A stretch of 64,000 bases of DNA from Planctomycetota bacterium (lineage in GTDB: Bacteria; Planctomycetota; Planctomycetia; Pirellulales; Lacipirellulaceae). The notes beneath the pieces were generated by a model. It saw nothing but the letters and a program-made list of their open reading frames with translations. It made no database searches and was not told where the DNA came from. Shown here piece after piece: positions 35,599-45,505 of this stretch. Each line of letters starts with the position of its first letter. Position 1 is the stretch's first letter. The stretch lies in the NCBI GenBank assembly GCA_029259915.1, contig JAJDED010000044.1, positions 1 through 64,000 of the forward strand. Reading direction: 5' to 3'. Position numbers and translations under genes: made by a program.

Positions 35599-36654
35599 TT
35601 ACTTATTGGGGCTAGAGTTCGATTCATCCGCCAATTCGCGGAAGTATTGTTCTATCAATTCACGATAATGGGCAGGAAAGTCCCGACCAATCTGCTGTAA
35701 GGCCTGCTGGCGTTCTCGCGGCGGTAAATCGCCCCAACCCGATTGGCTGCCGATGTCGCGTTGGTCTACTTGCATCGGAGCACGCATCGAAGGGAGCCGA
35801 CTATCCTGCATGGGTTGAGAACTTTGTGCTGTTCCGCCAGATTTGGAGCACTGCTGCTGTTGATCCTCAATTTTTTTGATGAGTTTATCCAACGAATCGA
35901 CGACGCTCTGTTCCACCGATTGTACCTTCTTCCCTGCTCGGCCAAAATCCAATCGGCGACGGACATCGTTCATCTGTCGAGCAATGTGGTCGAGCGATTC
36001 GTCCTGGAGTTCAGCCAAATCTCGCTGCAATAGTTGGGCAATTTGTTCGTAACGACGTGGCAAGGTTTCTTCATGCTCAAGAAGTTGAGCCAACGCGGCT
36101 CGACTTTCGTCCAAATGCACCAATTGTTGATGGGCAATCACCCGGGTGAACAACAATCCGGCAGGGTCGACCACATCTTGCGCAGAGATTCCTTCCAAGG
36201 CCAACAGCACTTCGTCATACAATCCCCGTTGAGCAAGCCAGCGCGCGTAGTACAGCAACAGATTGTGACGCATAAACCGGGGCACCGACCGATCGTGCAA
36301 CCAACTTGCATCAGGAGGCAAGGGACCTGCATGTTTTAAGTTGCATGCGCGTACCAATTCGTGCGCCTGCGGATCAACCACGGCAAAAGTTTCTGCAACA
36401 CGCTGTAGTAGTGCCGTTCCGTCTGCATCGCGCAACTCGACCGAAGGCCAAAGCGAGCTTGCCTCGGCACGGACTTCCTCGGTCGGTTGGACTTCGTCGA
36501 GCCATTGCAAAACATTGCCACGCACCGTTTCGTAGGTTGGCATTTCCCAACTGGGGGCGAACGTCACTTCCGAATGCGCCCGCGCAGCAGGCAGTAACGC
36601 CGCACACGCGATAAGCAAACATTGTTTCCAGACTTTTAGTGATCTAAAACCCAT
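35599..36654 (-). CDS. Secreted helical protein of unknown function
   Basis: This protein of 351 residues has a signal peptide (about 1-26, KQCLLIACAALLPAARA). Most of the rest is helical. Residues 90-190 look like TPR-like helical hairpins (LLYYARWLAQRGLYDEVLLAL). A coiled coil (about 215-250) and a Gln/Ser-rich stretch follow, then a region ending REQQA-like (PPRERQQALQQIGRDFPAHYRELIE) near the C-terminus. I do not recognise a family. It lies 18 nt from the coiled-coil gene upstream and is part of the same operon. It may be the counterpart of the helical BatC/BatE proteins of Bat operons. Confidence 0.68.
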   Translation of the reverse strand: MGFRSLKVWKQCLLIACAALLPAARAHSEVTFAPSWEMPTYETVRGNVLQWLDEVQPTEEVRAEASSLWPSVELRDADGTALLQRVAETFAVVDPQAHELVRACNLKHAGPLPPDASWLHDRSVPRFMRHNLLLYYARWLAQRGLYDEVLLALEGISAQDVVDPAGLLFTRVIAHQQLVHLDESRAALAQLLEHEETLPRRYEQIAQLLQRDLAELQDESLDHIARQMNDVRRRLDFGRAGKKVQSVEQSVVDSLDKLIKKIEDQQQQCSKSGGTAQSSQPMQDSRLPSMRAPMQVDQRDIGSQSGWGDLPPRERQQALQQIGRDFPAHYRELIEQYFRELADESNSSPNK

Positions 36655-36672
36655 GTGCTTTTAACCGTTGCC

Positions 36673-38304
36673 CTATTGATTCGCCCCGCGATGCAAGTCG
36701 CGCGTTGCCTGAAACACTCGCTGCTGTCTTTCTGCCAGGTGGTTCAGCGCTTCGAGCAATTCTGCCTCCAACGCCTGTTCGCCTTCAATCATTTTTCCAT
36801 AGCGAGTAGTCCGTCGATTGATCCGCACTTGCAGTGAACGAATCATACGTAACTCGGCCAATTGGTCCACCAGCGGTTGCTCCCCCGGTTTGCCCCCTCC
36901 GCCTTGTCCACTAGCGCGTTGTTCTCTCAACTCCTTGATTGCCTGCTGCAACGCGGCAAGTGTTTCTTCCAACGCCAAAATCACGTCCTCTTCCAACGCC
37001 TGTGTAATGGCAGACAGTTTGACTTCTCCAAGCCTTTTGGCGATGGCACGCATGTCGTCGCGGGCCTGCTCAATCGCTTCAGGAAACGCCACCGAGGTGC
37101 CATCCTCACGAAGCAAAATTAGCGCCCGATCCGCATCGCGAACAATCCCCTGCTCGCGACGACTGAGCCGACCGCTGGCAATTTCCAACTCGTGCGGTTG
37201 CGTTTGCGCGGCATCCAACGATTTTGTCTTTTCGTACACGTCTGTCTGTTCGGCAAGCATCTTACGAAACCTTGCTTCGAGCAATACCAACATCCGCTCC
37301 AATTCTTCTTCGCGTAACTGGCGAAGCAGGCGTTCCAGCTCTGCCTTGGCTATTTCTAATTCCCGCAATGCCTGTTCCTGCTCGTCGGCAGCACTGTCAC
37401 GCTGGGCATCTTCCAACTGTTCGATTGCCTGCTGCATACGCTGCTGGGCCTGCCGAAGCCGCTCAGTTGCGCGATCCGCGGGCTGCTTCGGTTGGTCTTC
37501 TGATTTCTTCTGATCGGAGGATTCTTTTTGCGATGGAGAAGAACCGCCCCCTGGGCTTGGCTCTCCAGACTTACCCTCCGTTGGCGGTTGATCGCCAGAC
37601 GAGGGACTGTCCGACGGCGGGGTTTCTGAAGAAGATCCTGGCGTTTGTTTCTTACCGCCCGGTTTTCCCTTTTGATCGCCAGAAGATTTCCGTGAACCTT
37701 CCGTGGATTCGATCTGGTCGCGAAGTTTGTCGGTCTGCTCGGCGGTCCGTTTTTGATCGTCGGACAACGATTGCTGATCGTCGCCCCCCTCGGTGCGTGC
37801 CTTGATACCACGTTGGAGTCGGATCAACTTTTTCAAGTCCGCAAGGTATTTATGGATTCGTTTTCGCTGGGACTCAATTTGTCGATCGCGGTCTTCTTGC
37901 AGCAACAGCTCGAGCAACTGTTGAAGTTCCGAGTGCAAGCCGCCTTGCCCCTCCATGGCCGATGCCAACCGGCTCTGGCGAAGTGCTTCGACCACTACGT
38001 CGAACCGTCCAGGAATATCTTTTTCGCGACTCTTCGACACGAAGTCGCGCAGCAGCTTGGCACGTCGGGGCTGTGTAGCTCGAGAGAGTTCAGCCAAACG
38101 CCCGGCGAGCAATTCGAGCCGGTCGTATTTTTCGGCCAACCGCGATTGGGAATCTGCCAGCCCAGAATCCTCCGATCGATTCCGCAGCGGATTGCCCGAT
38201 TCCTGGCCCATCGCAATACTCCCAGCAGCCCAAACCATGAGCCAACTAGCGAACACAAGGATCGCCATCATTGCCAGGCCATTTTTATTAGAAGCCACAC
38301 TCAT
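36673..38304 (-). CDS. Membrane-anchored coiled-coil protein with low-complexity linker
   Basis: The 543-residue protein has an N-terminal hydrophobic segment (about 11-31). It is otherwise largely coiled coil (about 45-160 and 280-390), split by a long Lys/Ser/Pro/Gly/Glu-rich disordered linker (about 170-275). The C-terminal part contains further helices (about 400-540). The start ATG at 38304 overlaps the upstream stop by 4 nt. No enzymatic motif is visible. Together with its large membrane partner upstream, it could form a periplasmic scaffold; this is inference from composition and context. Confidence 0.7.
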   Translation of the reverse strand: MSVASNKNGLAMMAILVFASWLMVWAAGSIAMGQESGNPLRNRSEDSGLADSQSRLAEKYDRLELLAGRLAELSRATQPRRAKLLRDFVSKSREKDIPGRFDVVVEALRQSRLASAMEGQGGLHSELQQLLELLLQEDRDRQIESQRKRIHKYLADLKKLIRLQRGIKARTEGGDDQQSLSDDQKRTAEQTDKLRDQIESTEGSRKSSGDQKGKPGGKKQTPGSSSETPPSDSPSSGDQPPTEGKSGEPSPGGGSSPSQKESSDQKKSEDQPKQPADRATERLRQAQQRMQQAIEQLEDAQRDSAADEQEQALRELEIAKAELERLLRQLREEELERMLVLLEARFRKMLAEQTDVYEKTKSLDAAQTQPHELEIASGRLSRREQGIVRDADRALILLREDGTSVAFPEAIEQARDDMRAIAKRLGEVKLSAITQALEEDVILALEETLAALQQAIKELREQRASGQGGGGKPGEQPLVDQLAELRMIRSLQVRINRRTTRYGKMIEGEQALEAELLEALNHLAERQQRVFQATRDLHRGANQ

Positions 38305-40529
38305 TCATCACCCAGAATTCTGCGAAGCTTTTCGCGACGTTGCTGGTGGGTTTGTTCCCGAAGTTTTTTTTGCTCGGCAACAATGCCACGCAAAATTTCT
38401 ACCAATTCATTATAACTCTCCAACTCGAGCATCCGATCGAGAACTTTTTTCATCGCTTCCACGACCACATCACCCTGCACTTTAGCCAATTGCAGGGAAT
38501 TGGCGATTTCCAGGTCCTCGTCAAATGCCGTGGTCATATCTTGCAACATCGCTTCTAAATCGGGCATCAACTCCCCACTGATATTCTTGAGAGGCTCGGA
38601 AATTCCCTGACCGAGACGTTGTTTCAATTCCTCCGTGTCGACCCGATTGTTGGCCAACTCCGCAACAATGTCGTCAAATCCCTCGGCAACTCCCAATGTT
38701 TCGTACGCCAGTTGTGTGACATTCTGTCGGCTGCCGTCCGCGCGAAGACGATCTCGCTTATGTCGCCGCTGTTGTTCGGTAGCCTCCAATTCATCTTGGG
38801 TTGGCTCGCTTTCGATTCGGGCCAACAGCTCGCGGGTACCGACCATCTTTTCGTAGATCGCTTCAAACCGTTGCCGCAGCGCTAACTCCCGCTTCTCCAA
38901 CAGAGCACGCAGCTCCGATTCGGTCACGACATCCAGCAAAAAACGCTGGCTTCTGCCAACATGTGGTTCGGTCTGCAAATCATAAGCGTCGGTGGCCTCG
39001 ACAGCTAACGTCAGTTTCTCTCCCGGCTTTAGAGCCAGCAAACGACGGTTGGTTTGGGGATCGGTTCGAGAAAGATCAAAATCGCCGAGAGCCGTAAATT
39101 TTCGCGCCCCATTCGGTTCCACATCCAACTTGCGCCGCTCAGACGGGATCTTGTCGGTTTGAAACTCAAACCACACGCCTTCCACTCCGTACTCATCCTG
39201 AATCAGGCCCTGCAAGGGAATTCTTGCTTGCGGGGTAACCGCTGTTCCAATTCCTCGCAATTGCACAGAAACATCCGGCGGCATGTCGCCCACCGCAGAA
39301 ACTACCACGCGATACGGTTCACGATTTTCCACTTGCTGCGTATCACGAACTGTCAACTGCAACACACGATCCTCCTTGCCCATCTCCAACATAAAGCGGG
39401 CCTCCTGTGGATTGCTCGCCTCGATCTCCGAAGGAATATCTTGCTGCAACGCAACATCATGAACGCGCAACGCCGCGAGTGGCTTATTGGTTTGCAGGCG
39501 ACAAATTGCCCGTGTTCCCTCAGGAAGCTCAACCCGACCACTCACCGGTATCGTGCGTGGAGAGCGATCGAGGTAGCTCGGGTATTCACACTCCAGCAAG
39601 ATTCGCTCAATTTGAGGACGCTCGACAACCCGCAGCCACAGCCCGCGAATCCGATCGTCGCCACCAACAACATCGAATTGCAGATCGGAGCCAACGCTAC
39701 GAAACGTGTAGCGAAACTGCTGAGAAGTATCACGTCCCGGCAGAGCCTCGCCCACTTTGACCATCGTGTCGCGGCCACGACGCCCATCGGCAAGGCGATA
39801 GCGAATCTCCACCTGTTCGGGGGCAATGTGCTCCTCCTCGATCGAAGCCTCGACCAACAGTTGATAGTCGTCGTCACGGGCAACATGAACTGCCAAACCT
39901 GTCGTCTCTTGCTCGAAGCCGACGACCGACAATTGCACAGCTCGCGGCCAAAGCTGCTCGGTCAATTGCATGCGATCAATCCAAAATGCAAACGCTTCGC
40001 GTTGCCCCACGGCAAACACTGTAATGGAAACTATCAGCCCGATGGCACCGACCGCCTTCCAGGCCAAAGGTTTCCAACGAAACAACTGGCGCAGCGATAC
40101 GTCGCCCAACAGTTGGTCTGCCACTTGACTGGTTTGACGAAGCAGGACAGCATTGCCCAGCGGTTGGGCAGAAGATTGCGAAGCTGCCTCAACGCTGGTC
40201 ACCAAACTCTCCCCCAGCTCTGGAAAATTGCGTTCGACCAACAAAGCAAGACTCGCATCGGGCAATCGCGCAAACACTCGCGACAATAACGACCGCACCA
40301 AAACCCAACACGCTGCCAAGCCGACAGCCAACCACATAACAACCCGCACCACCGGCACTGGCTCGAACAACCAGTCGATGGCTAGTCCGCTCCAGAAGGC
40401 AATCCCGAGAACCAGCGACACACTGGCCAGCCCTTCCAGCAGTACGTACAGCCGCACCATCAGACGCAGCCGCTTCATCTTGTGGCTGATTGGTTGCGAC
40501 AGCGGATAAGACAGGGGAATTGTTGACAT
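38301..40529 (-). CDS. Large membrane protein with extracytoplasmic coiled coil (DUF4175-like)
   Basis: The 742-residue protein has hydrophobic segments at about 30-55, 60-80 and 155-175, followed by a beta-rich extracytoplasmic region (about 190-530) with Ig-like beta strands. The C-terminal 190 residues are a coiled coil ending in a charged helix. The ATG at 40529 is favoured over the TTG at 40538. The layout resembles DUF4175-type proteins found in Bat-like operons. It overlaps the following gene by ATGA. Enzymatic motifs are absent. Confidence 0.7.
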   Translation of the reverse strand: MSTIPLSYPLSQPISHKMKRLRLMVRLYVLLEGLASVSLVLGIAFWSGLAIDWLFEPVPVVRVVMWLAVGLAACWVLVRSLLSRVFARLPDASLALLVERNFPELGESLVTSVEAASQSSAQPLGNAVLLRQTSQVADQLLGDVSLRQLFRWKPLAWKAVGAIGLIVSITVFAVGQREAFAFWIDRMQLTEQLWPRAVQLSVVGFEQETTGLAVHVARDDDYQLLVEASIEEEHIAPEQVEIRYRLADGRRGRDTMVKVGEALPGRDTSQQFRYTFRSVGSDLQFDVVGGDDRIRGLWLRVVERPQIERILLECEYPSYLDRSPRTIPVSGRVELPEGTRAICRLQTNKPLAALRVHDVALQQDIPSEIEASNPQEARFMLEMGKEDRVLQLTVRDTQQVENREPYRVVVSAVGDMPPDVSVQLRGIGTAVTPQARIPLQGLIQDEYGVEGVWFEFQTDKIPSERRKLDVEPNGARKFTALGDFDLSRTDPQTNRRLLALKPGEKLTLAVEATDAYDLQTEPHVGRSQRFLLDVVTESELRALLEKRELALRQRFEAIYEKMVGTRELLARIESEPTQDELEATEQQRRHKRDRLRADGSRQNVTQLAYETLGVAEGFDDIVAELANNRVDTEELKQRLGQGISEPLKNISGELMPDLEAMLQDMTTAFDEDLEIANSLQLAKVQGDVVVEAMKKVLDRMLELESYNELVEILRGIVAEQKKLREQTHQQRREKLRRILGDE

Positions 40530-40550
40530 CACTTCCAAATTCGGTTTTGG

Positions 40551-43019
40551 TCAGGCAAGTCTCAAAAGTCGCCGCGCGAGCCATTCGCAGCACAGCGCGC
40601 CACAAATAATTCCCAAAAGCAACTTATTGATTCGTTCGGTAAACTCTTCGTCGGGTGTGCCACGAATAATCTTTATTTCCGCACGACTTTGGATCTGTTC
40701 GGCAAGAGCCTGCATCTGCGGGCTTCCCTCAACTGCGGTTTGCAGGCTCGTGTAGTAGAGGCCCTCGCTGCGCATCGCCAGGGCGGTCAGCAGCGATTCG
40801 TTCCGTCTTGTGGTTTCCATTTCCAAATCTGGGATCGACACTTGCACGCGATGGGTCAGTAGTTCGTCGGGGGCGTCGGGCACCGACAGAGTGATCCGAT
40901 AGGCACCTTCCTTAAAGACGTTAAAAGCGCCTATAAAGTTCCCCGGACGAGCTACGTCGGCATGCAAAATCAGATTTTCTCCTTGCCCTTGGGGATCGAC
41001 AACCCGCGCAGCCACCTGCTCAATCACCAGCGGTTCTCGGCTGACAGTCGACAGTTTGGCACGTACCACAACCTCTTCCCCGACAACATAACGGTCACGC
41101 TGCACCAAAAGATGTCCCCGTGACGAGCCACGGAGCAAACGTCCCTGGCTTACGTGGCGGATCAGTTGGGTGGTCAGCAATTCGAAATAGCCAACTTCCA
41201 CCGATCGCATGCGCCACAATTCGCCGCTGCCGATATAAAACACACGCCCGCCGCCATAAAAGTGTTCCGCCATAAACACGGGCCTTTCCACAGACAATCC
41301 AGCATCCGGATCGCTGTAGCGGCCCAGCACTCGCGCCCCCGGCTTGGGACCCTTCACCGCATAGCAGCCAAACACACCGGCAAACTGCGACCAGTTCAAT
41401 CGACTCTCTTCCTGAGAATCAGCCAGCCAGAGAAATTCCGATTCTTCCCCCTCGCGCGAAAACAAAATTGGCCAAGGAAATTGTGAACCATACAAACCAT
41501 CATCGAGCAAAGTGAGACGCCGCTGAAATTCGACCGGATAGAGAGAACGGATTTTCGCGTGCTCGGGGCTTTGGACCCAATTGGCCGTATAGATGGGCCC
41601 CGCCACCACGATCAATCCGCCCGCTTCCTCGGCAACCCACGACTCCAGCAAATCAACCTGCTGGGCATCGAGCATGCTCCAATCGGGATCAAAGGCAACG
41701 ATGCAATCGTAGTTGTAGAGTTCGTCTTTCATCGTCGGGAAAATATCGAGAATCCGATCGGCATCCTGAGAAATTCCTGGCAGGGCCGATTGGAGCCAAA
41801 CGTCGACCGTCGCGTGACGATCGCGGCGCAACTGATTGCGCAAAAACCGATAGTCGCGCGTCGGACCACCGGCAATCAGCAACACGCGCGTTTGTGATTC
41901 GACGACTTCCACTTCCACTTGCCGGCTGTTGTCGCCCGGGAATTGGTCGTCGCTGGGAACCACAATCCGCAATTCGAGCAATAAGCGGCCGATTTCAGAG
42001 GGCTCAATTTCAAACTCCACGGGAAGAATCTCATCGTCACTACTGAAAACAAGCTGCTCGCGACCGATGCGGTCGACCCCGGCAGGCTCCCCGTCGGCCT
42101 CCTGGGCATAAAGTTCCACATCAATCGACCGACCGGCAAACCCTTCACCACGAATCAGGCCCCGCACCAGCGTCATATCTCCCGGATAAACACGCGACGG
42201 TGCGCTAAGTTCCTGAACGCGCAAGTTCCGCCGCGGTTGGGTGGAACCTACGCCAACAGTATAGATCGGCACCAGCAATTCTTGGGCAAGCTGCGCAATC
42301 CCAAGCGGTTCGACGCCGCTGTTCTGCCCCCCGTCGGAAATTACTACGACTCCCGCTAAGGGGCCTTCGACTTGATGTTCAAGCGCTTTTTGTAAAGCGT
42401 TTCCAAGACGCGTCTCCGCGCCTTGTGGCTGAAGTTCTGCATCCCAATCGAGGGGAGCATCTTCCTCCTCTTGCTCAGCATTAGTTTCAGCCTCTATTTG
42501 CCGCTGCCAACGTGCCAGGCGACGCAGCTTTGTGTCGAAAGCCATCAGCGAGACTTTATTTCGGCGTTTCAAGTCATTGATCAGCGGCGATTGAGAGAGA
42601 ACCTGTCGGATTGCCTCGCCACGGGAAATCTTTTCTCCGCCAGCAGGCATTTCATCTTCGACCGACATGCTCAAGCTCGTGTCGACAAGCACCGGCACTT
42701 GCGACTCGGTGATTACTTGCTGATCAACCCGCTTCTCAAGCCCCAAGAAAAACAGCAGCACCCCTGCCATCGCCAATGCACGCAACCCCGGAAGCAACCA
42801 TTGCCACACGCCAGGCACGGCATGGCGTTCACGACGATAAATCCAAACCACGTAAAACACCGCAATCGCCGCAACCACGGCCACCGCGCCCCACATCTGT
42901 CGGGGATCGTCAAACTGGCCCAACCGGCGAAGTTCGTACGCCACCAACGCACGTACTTCGGACGTGGCGTTGCCAACGGCAGCAAATTGAGGCGTAAATT
43001 GAAAAAACGTGTTCAACAT
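40551..43019 (-). CDS. VWA-domain membrane protein with amidotransferase-like domain
   Basis: The product has 822 residues. The start at 43019 overlaps the previous stop codon as TGATG. Two N-terminal hydrophobic segments (about 45-60 and 75-95) are followed by a von Willebrand A domain with the metal site VDTSLSMS (about 112) and VVISDGGQNSG (about 215). A middle region (about 375-540) looks like the class I glutamine-amidotransferase-like fold seen beside VWA proteins, with VLLIAGGPTRDYRFL. A C-terminal membrane helix ends the protein. VWA domains bind partner proteins through a metal ion, so this is likely a complex component. Confidence 0.85.
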   Translation of the reverse strand: MLNTFFQFTPQFAAVGNATSEVRALVAYELRRLGQFDDPRQMWGAVAVVAAIAVFYVVWIYRRERHAVPGVWQWLLPGLRALAMAGVLLFFLGLEKRVDQQVITESQVPVLVDTSLSMSVEDEMPAGGEKISRGEAIRQVLSQSPLINDLKRRNKVSLMAFDTKLRRLARWQRQIEAETNAEQEEEDAPLDWDAELQPQGAETRLGNALQKALEHQVEGPLAGVVVISDGGQNSGVEPLGIAQLAQELLVPIYTVGVGSTQPRRNLRVQELSAPSRVYPGDMTLVRGLIRGEGFAGRSIDVELYAQEADGEPAGVDRIGREQLVFSSDDEILPVEFEIEPSEIGRLLLELRIVVPSDDQFPGDNSRQVEVEVVESQTRVLLIAGGPTRDYRFLRNQLRRDRHATVDVWLQSALPGISQDADRILDIFPTMKDELYNYDCIVAFDPDWSMLDAQQVDLLESWVAEEAGGLIVVAGPIYTANWVQSPEHAKIRSLYPVEFQRRLTLLDDGLYGSQFPWPILFSREGEESEFLWLADSQEESRLNWSQFAGVFGCYAVKGPKPGARVLGRYSDPDAGLSVERPVFMAEHFYGGGRVFYIGSGELWRMRSVEVGYFELLTTQLIRHVSQGRLLRGSSRGHLLVQRDRYVVGEEVVVRAKLSTVSREPLVIEQVAARVVDPQGQGENLILHADVARPGNFIGAFNVFKEGAYRITLSVPDAPDELLTHRVQVSIPDLEMETTRRNESLLTALAMRSEGLYYTSLQTAVEGSPQMQALAEQIQSRAEIKIIRGTPDEEFTERINKLLLGIICGALCCEWLARRLLRLA

Positions 43020-45241
43020 CAGTCGTTGGCTGTCGCACGAGTATGGTAACTGGCCCGATAGGCGAGCCATTGTTCAATCAAAAGTAAAACCGCCAAAAAA
43101 TAGAGCAGCGTGTCGCTTAAACGAAATCCAGCCAAGCGATCGTCATGGGCCACCATTTGGCTGGCAAGCGAGTATTCGTAGTCGACGCCCTGCAACTGTT
43201 GCGCAAGCTGCGCGCGGTCCGCATGGTGGAGATCCCCCTCGCCCGGCACGATATTCACGGCTACCAATCGCGACTCTGGCTCCCCCTCGCGCGGCTGCAA
43301 TTCAAATTTCCAAACCCCGCTCGCCTTGCCCGCTCCCACGTTGATTTGGTAGCTGTCTTCCTCTGCGCGAGGAAAGAGAGTTTGAATTTCACCAACTTGC
43401 GACTCGGGAGGACGGACACGCACTTCTGGTTCGTATTCTGCTTGCGACAAAGAAAAATCGATCGGCTGGCCGACCCGATGCTGCTCGAACTGACGACGCG
43501 ACGAAGATAATAATCCAATAAGCTCATTGGCGTAAACGGGAAACACCGGGTTCAAGCTCCAGTTGCTCCAGATGCCCAGCTCGGTCGTTCGGGGCGAAAG
43601 CTTCGACATCTGGACCACAACACGGCCTGCGCCAAATTGTTTCTCGACAACAAACGGCGCTCGATTTCGCAAATGGGCCAAAATGCGTGTGGTGCCCTCT
43701 GCGGGAAGTTGCCACGCGGGATCGGTCGCGTAGTAGAAGTTCACTCTTGCCACGGCAAGAAAACTGTTTCGCTGTCCACCAAAAACTCGAAACAATGCGT
43801 GATCGCTCACCACAACGTCCGACTTAACACTCAATTCGTCTTCAAGCAATTGCGACGGAATGTCCAGCAGCACCGGCAACATCCCTTCCCCGTCGCTGTA
43901 GAGTCGTTCGTTATAGAAAGATCGCTGAACGTTCGGGCCCAAAAACATTGCTACCCCGCCACCTGCTCGCACATAATCTTCGAGTGCGACAACTTCCGGT
44001 TCATCAAGCCGAGCTACGTCAAGCAGACAAATCGCGGCGAACTCGTTTAATCGATCGTGCTTGCGCAGAAAACTTGGCGGCTCGACCTGCGGACTCCAAC
44101 CAGGCGTAGCACTCCCGCCAGGATTCAAAGCAGTTCGTAAATAATAACCATCGTCACGATCAACAGAACCATCGATAAGCAGCACTGGAAAAGTCGCGGG
44201 AACCTGGCAGGCGAAGTAGCGTACGTTGTCGGTCCCCACCGCATCGCGCTCCAAGGTCGCCTGCAATTGGTGTGCTCCAGCGTTAGGAAAAGTCGAACGA
44301 AAGCGAAGCGTCGCTTCCCCGTTGGCAGGAATCTCGTCAAAGACCACCGCTGGCAGTTTGTGTCCGTCCTGCAACACTGTCACAGGCGTAGCCCGGGCGG
44401 CTTGGTCGCCGTAGTTTGCCACGCTCAGTTCAAACCATGTTTCCACCCCCGCAGCTCGAATGCCTGCCTCCGGCTGCAAACGTGTTATCGCCAGATTGGG
44501 GCGTGTTTGCTCCACACATTGCACCAAAACCAACTGGGCGCTTTGCCCGCGAAGTTCACTGAGTTTTTGCCGCAGCTGATTTTCCTCGGACCACTGCTTT
44601 CTACGAAAATCTGAAACGAGATAAACGATCCGTGCTTCGTCCTCGCTCGGCTCCGGAAGGCTGAGAGCCGCGTGAATGGTCTCCAAAGGTCCGGCAGCGC
44701 TGGAAGAATGCTGCATGTTGCTCAGTGTGGATTCAACCTCGTCGAACAACGTACGATCAAGCGTGCGCTGGTCAATATCAGGTACTGCACCTGCCGAAAG
44801 CTCGGCAACTTTCGAGAATCTTAGCAGCGTTAGCTTCTGCGGGTGCGCTTGATGCGAAGCTTGATCGATCACCGTTGAGACCACACGCTTCGCTTCGTCA
44901 AAAGCATTGGAACGCTCCCACGAGTCTGCCATCGAATAGCTGTCGTCGAGCAAAATAAGATGGTGCGTGGTGCCTTGGCCGAAGAATCGGCCCCATTGCG
45001 AGCGAAGTACCGGACCGGCCAGCATCAATACAACCGACGCAACCACCGCGGTGCGCAGCAACAATAGCAAGAGTTGCCTGAGAAATATCCACTTCTTGTT
45101 GCGTTTCTGACTTTCCAGCAAAAAATCCATCGCTGCCCAGGCTACACGCCGATGCCGACGCAAATTGATCAAGTGGATCAACAGCGGCAAAGCAAGCAGC
45201 GGCAAACCAACAGCCAACAGGGATTGAAACAGAAACGACAC
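43019..45241 (-). CDS. BatA N-terminal and VWA-domain membrane protein
   Basis: The 740-residue protein starts with GTG at 45241 (GGAGAA 9 nt upstream). The N-terminus matches BatA proteins: a first hydrophobic helix, then LPLLIHLINLRRHRRVAWAAMDFLLES and a second helix (about 56-78). A VWA domain follows with the metal site LLDDSYSMAD (about 97) and YLVSDFRR (about 215). Further beta domains run to a C-terminal membrane helix (about 710-728). BatA-type proteins partner with MoxR ATPases. It follows DUF58 after a 264-nt gap that holds an inverted repeat. Confidence 0.87.
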   Translation of the reverse strand: MSFLFQSLLAVGLPLLALPLLIHLINLRRHRRVAWAAMDFLLESQKRNKKWIFLRQLLLLLLRTAVVASVVLMLAGPVLRSQWGRFFGQGTTHHLILLDDSYSMADSWERSNAFDEAKRVVSTVIDQASHQAHPQKLTLLRFSKVAELSAGAVPDIDQRTLDRTLFDEVESTLSNMQHSSSAAGPLETIHAALSLPEPSEDEARIVYLVSDFRRKQWSEENQLRQKLSELRGQSAQLVLVQCVEQTRPNLAITRLQPEAGIRAAGVETWFELSVANYGDQAARATPVTVLQDGHKLPAVVFDEIPANGEATLRFRSTFPNAGAHQLQATLERDAVGTDNVRYFACQVPATFPVLLIDGSVDRDDGYYLRTALNPGGSATPGWSPQVEPPSFLRKHDRLNEFAAICLLDVARLDEPEVVALEDYVRAGGGVAMFLGPNVQRSFYNERLYSDGEGMLPVLLDIPSQLLEDELSVKSDVVVSDHALFRVFGGQRNSFLAVARVNFYYATDPAWQLPAEGTTRILAHLRNRAPFVVEKQFGAGRVVVQMSKLSPRTTELGIWSNWSLNPVFPVYANELIGLLSSSRRQFEQHRVGQPIDFSLSQAEYEPEVRVRPPESQVGEIQTLFPRAEEDSYQINVGAGKASGVWKFELQPREGEPESRLVAVNIVPGEGDLHHADRAQLAQQLQGVDYEYSLASQMVAHDDRLAGFRLSDTLLYFLAVLLLIEQWLAYRASYHTRATAND

Positions 45242-45281
45242 CGAATGCTTCTCCGGAAAATTCTAATACTGCTACGCAAAG

Positions 45282-45471
45282 TAATTAAACCACAACGGCA
45301 CAACGAGCACTACGTGATAGCCAAATAGCGGTTCAAAACAACACACGCATGTCTCCAACAAGCCAATTAGCTCTGTAAAACTACAACTCGGTCTTCAGGC
45401 CAGCTTCGAACCGTCAAAACCCTTTCACAACACATCCTTTCCATTGTGTCCGTTGTGCCGTTGTGGTTAAA
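45282..45471. repeat. Phrase-like long inverted repeat (AACCACAACGGCACAACG type)
   Basis: The left arm (about 45283-45311, ATTAAACCACAACGGCACAA) and the right arm (45446-45471, GTGTCCGTTGTGCCGTTGTG onward) are near-exact reverse complements, separated by about 135 nt. It fills most of the gap between the BatA and DUF58 genes. Confidence 0.75.
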
Positions 45472-45505
45472 CATAGCGCTGTAGTATTAAGAACTCGAAT
45501 ACAAT

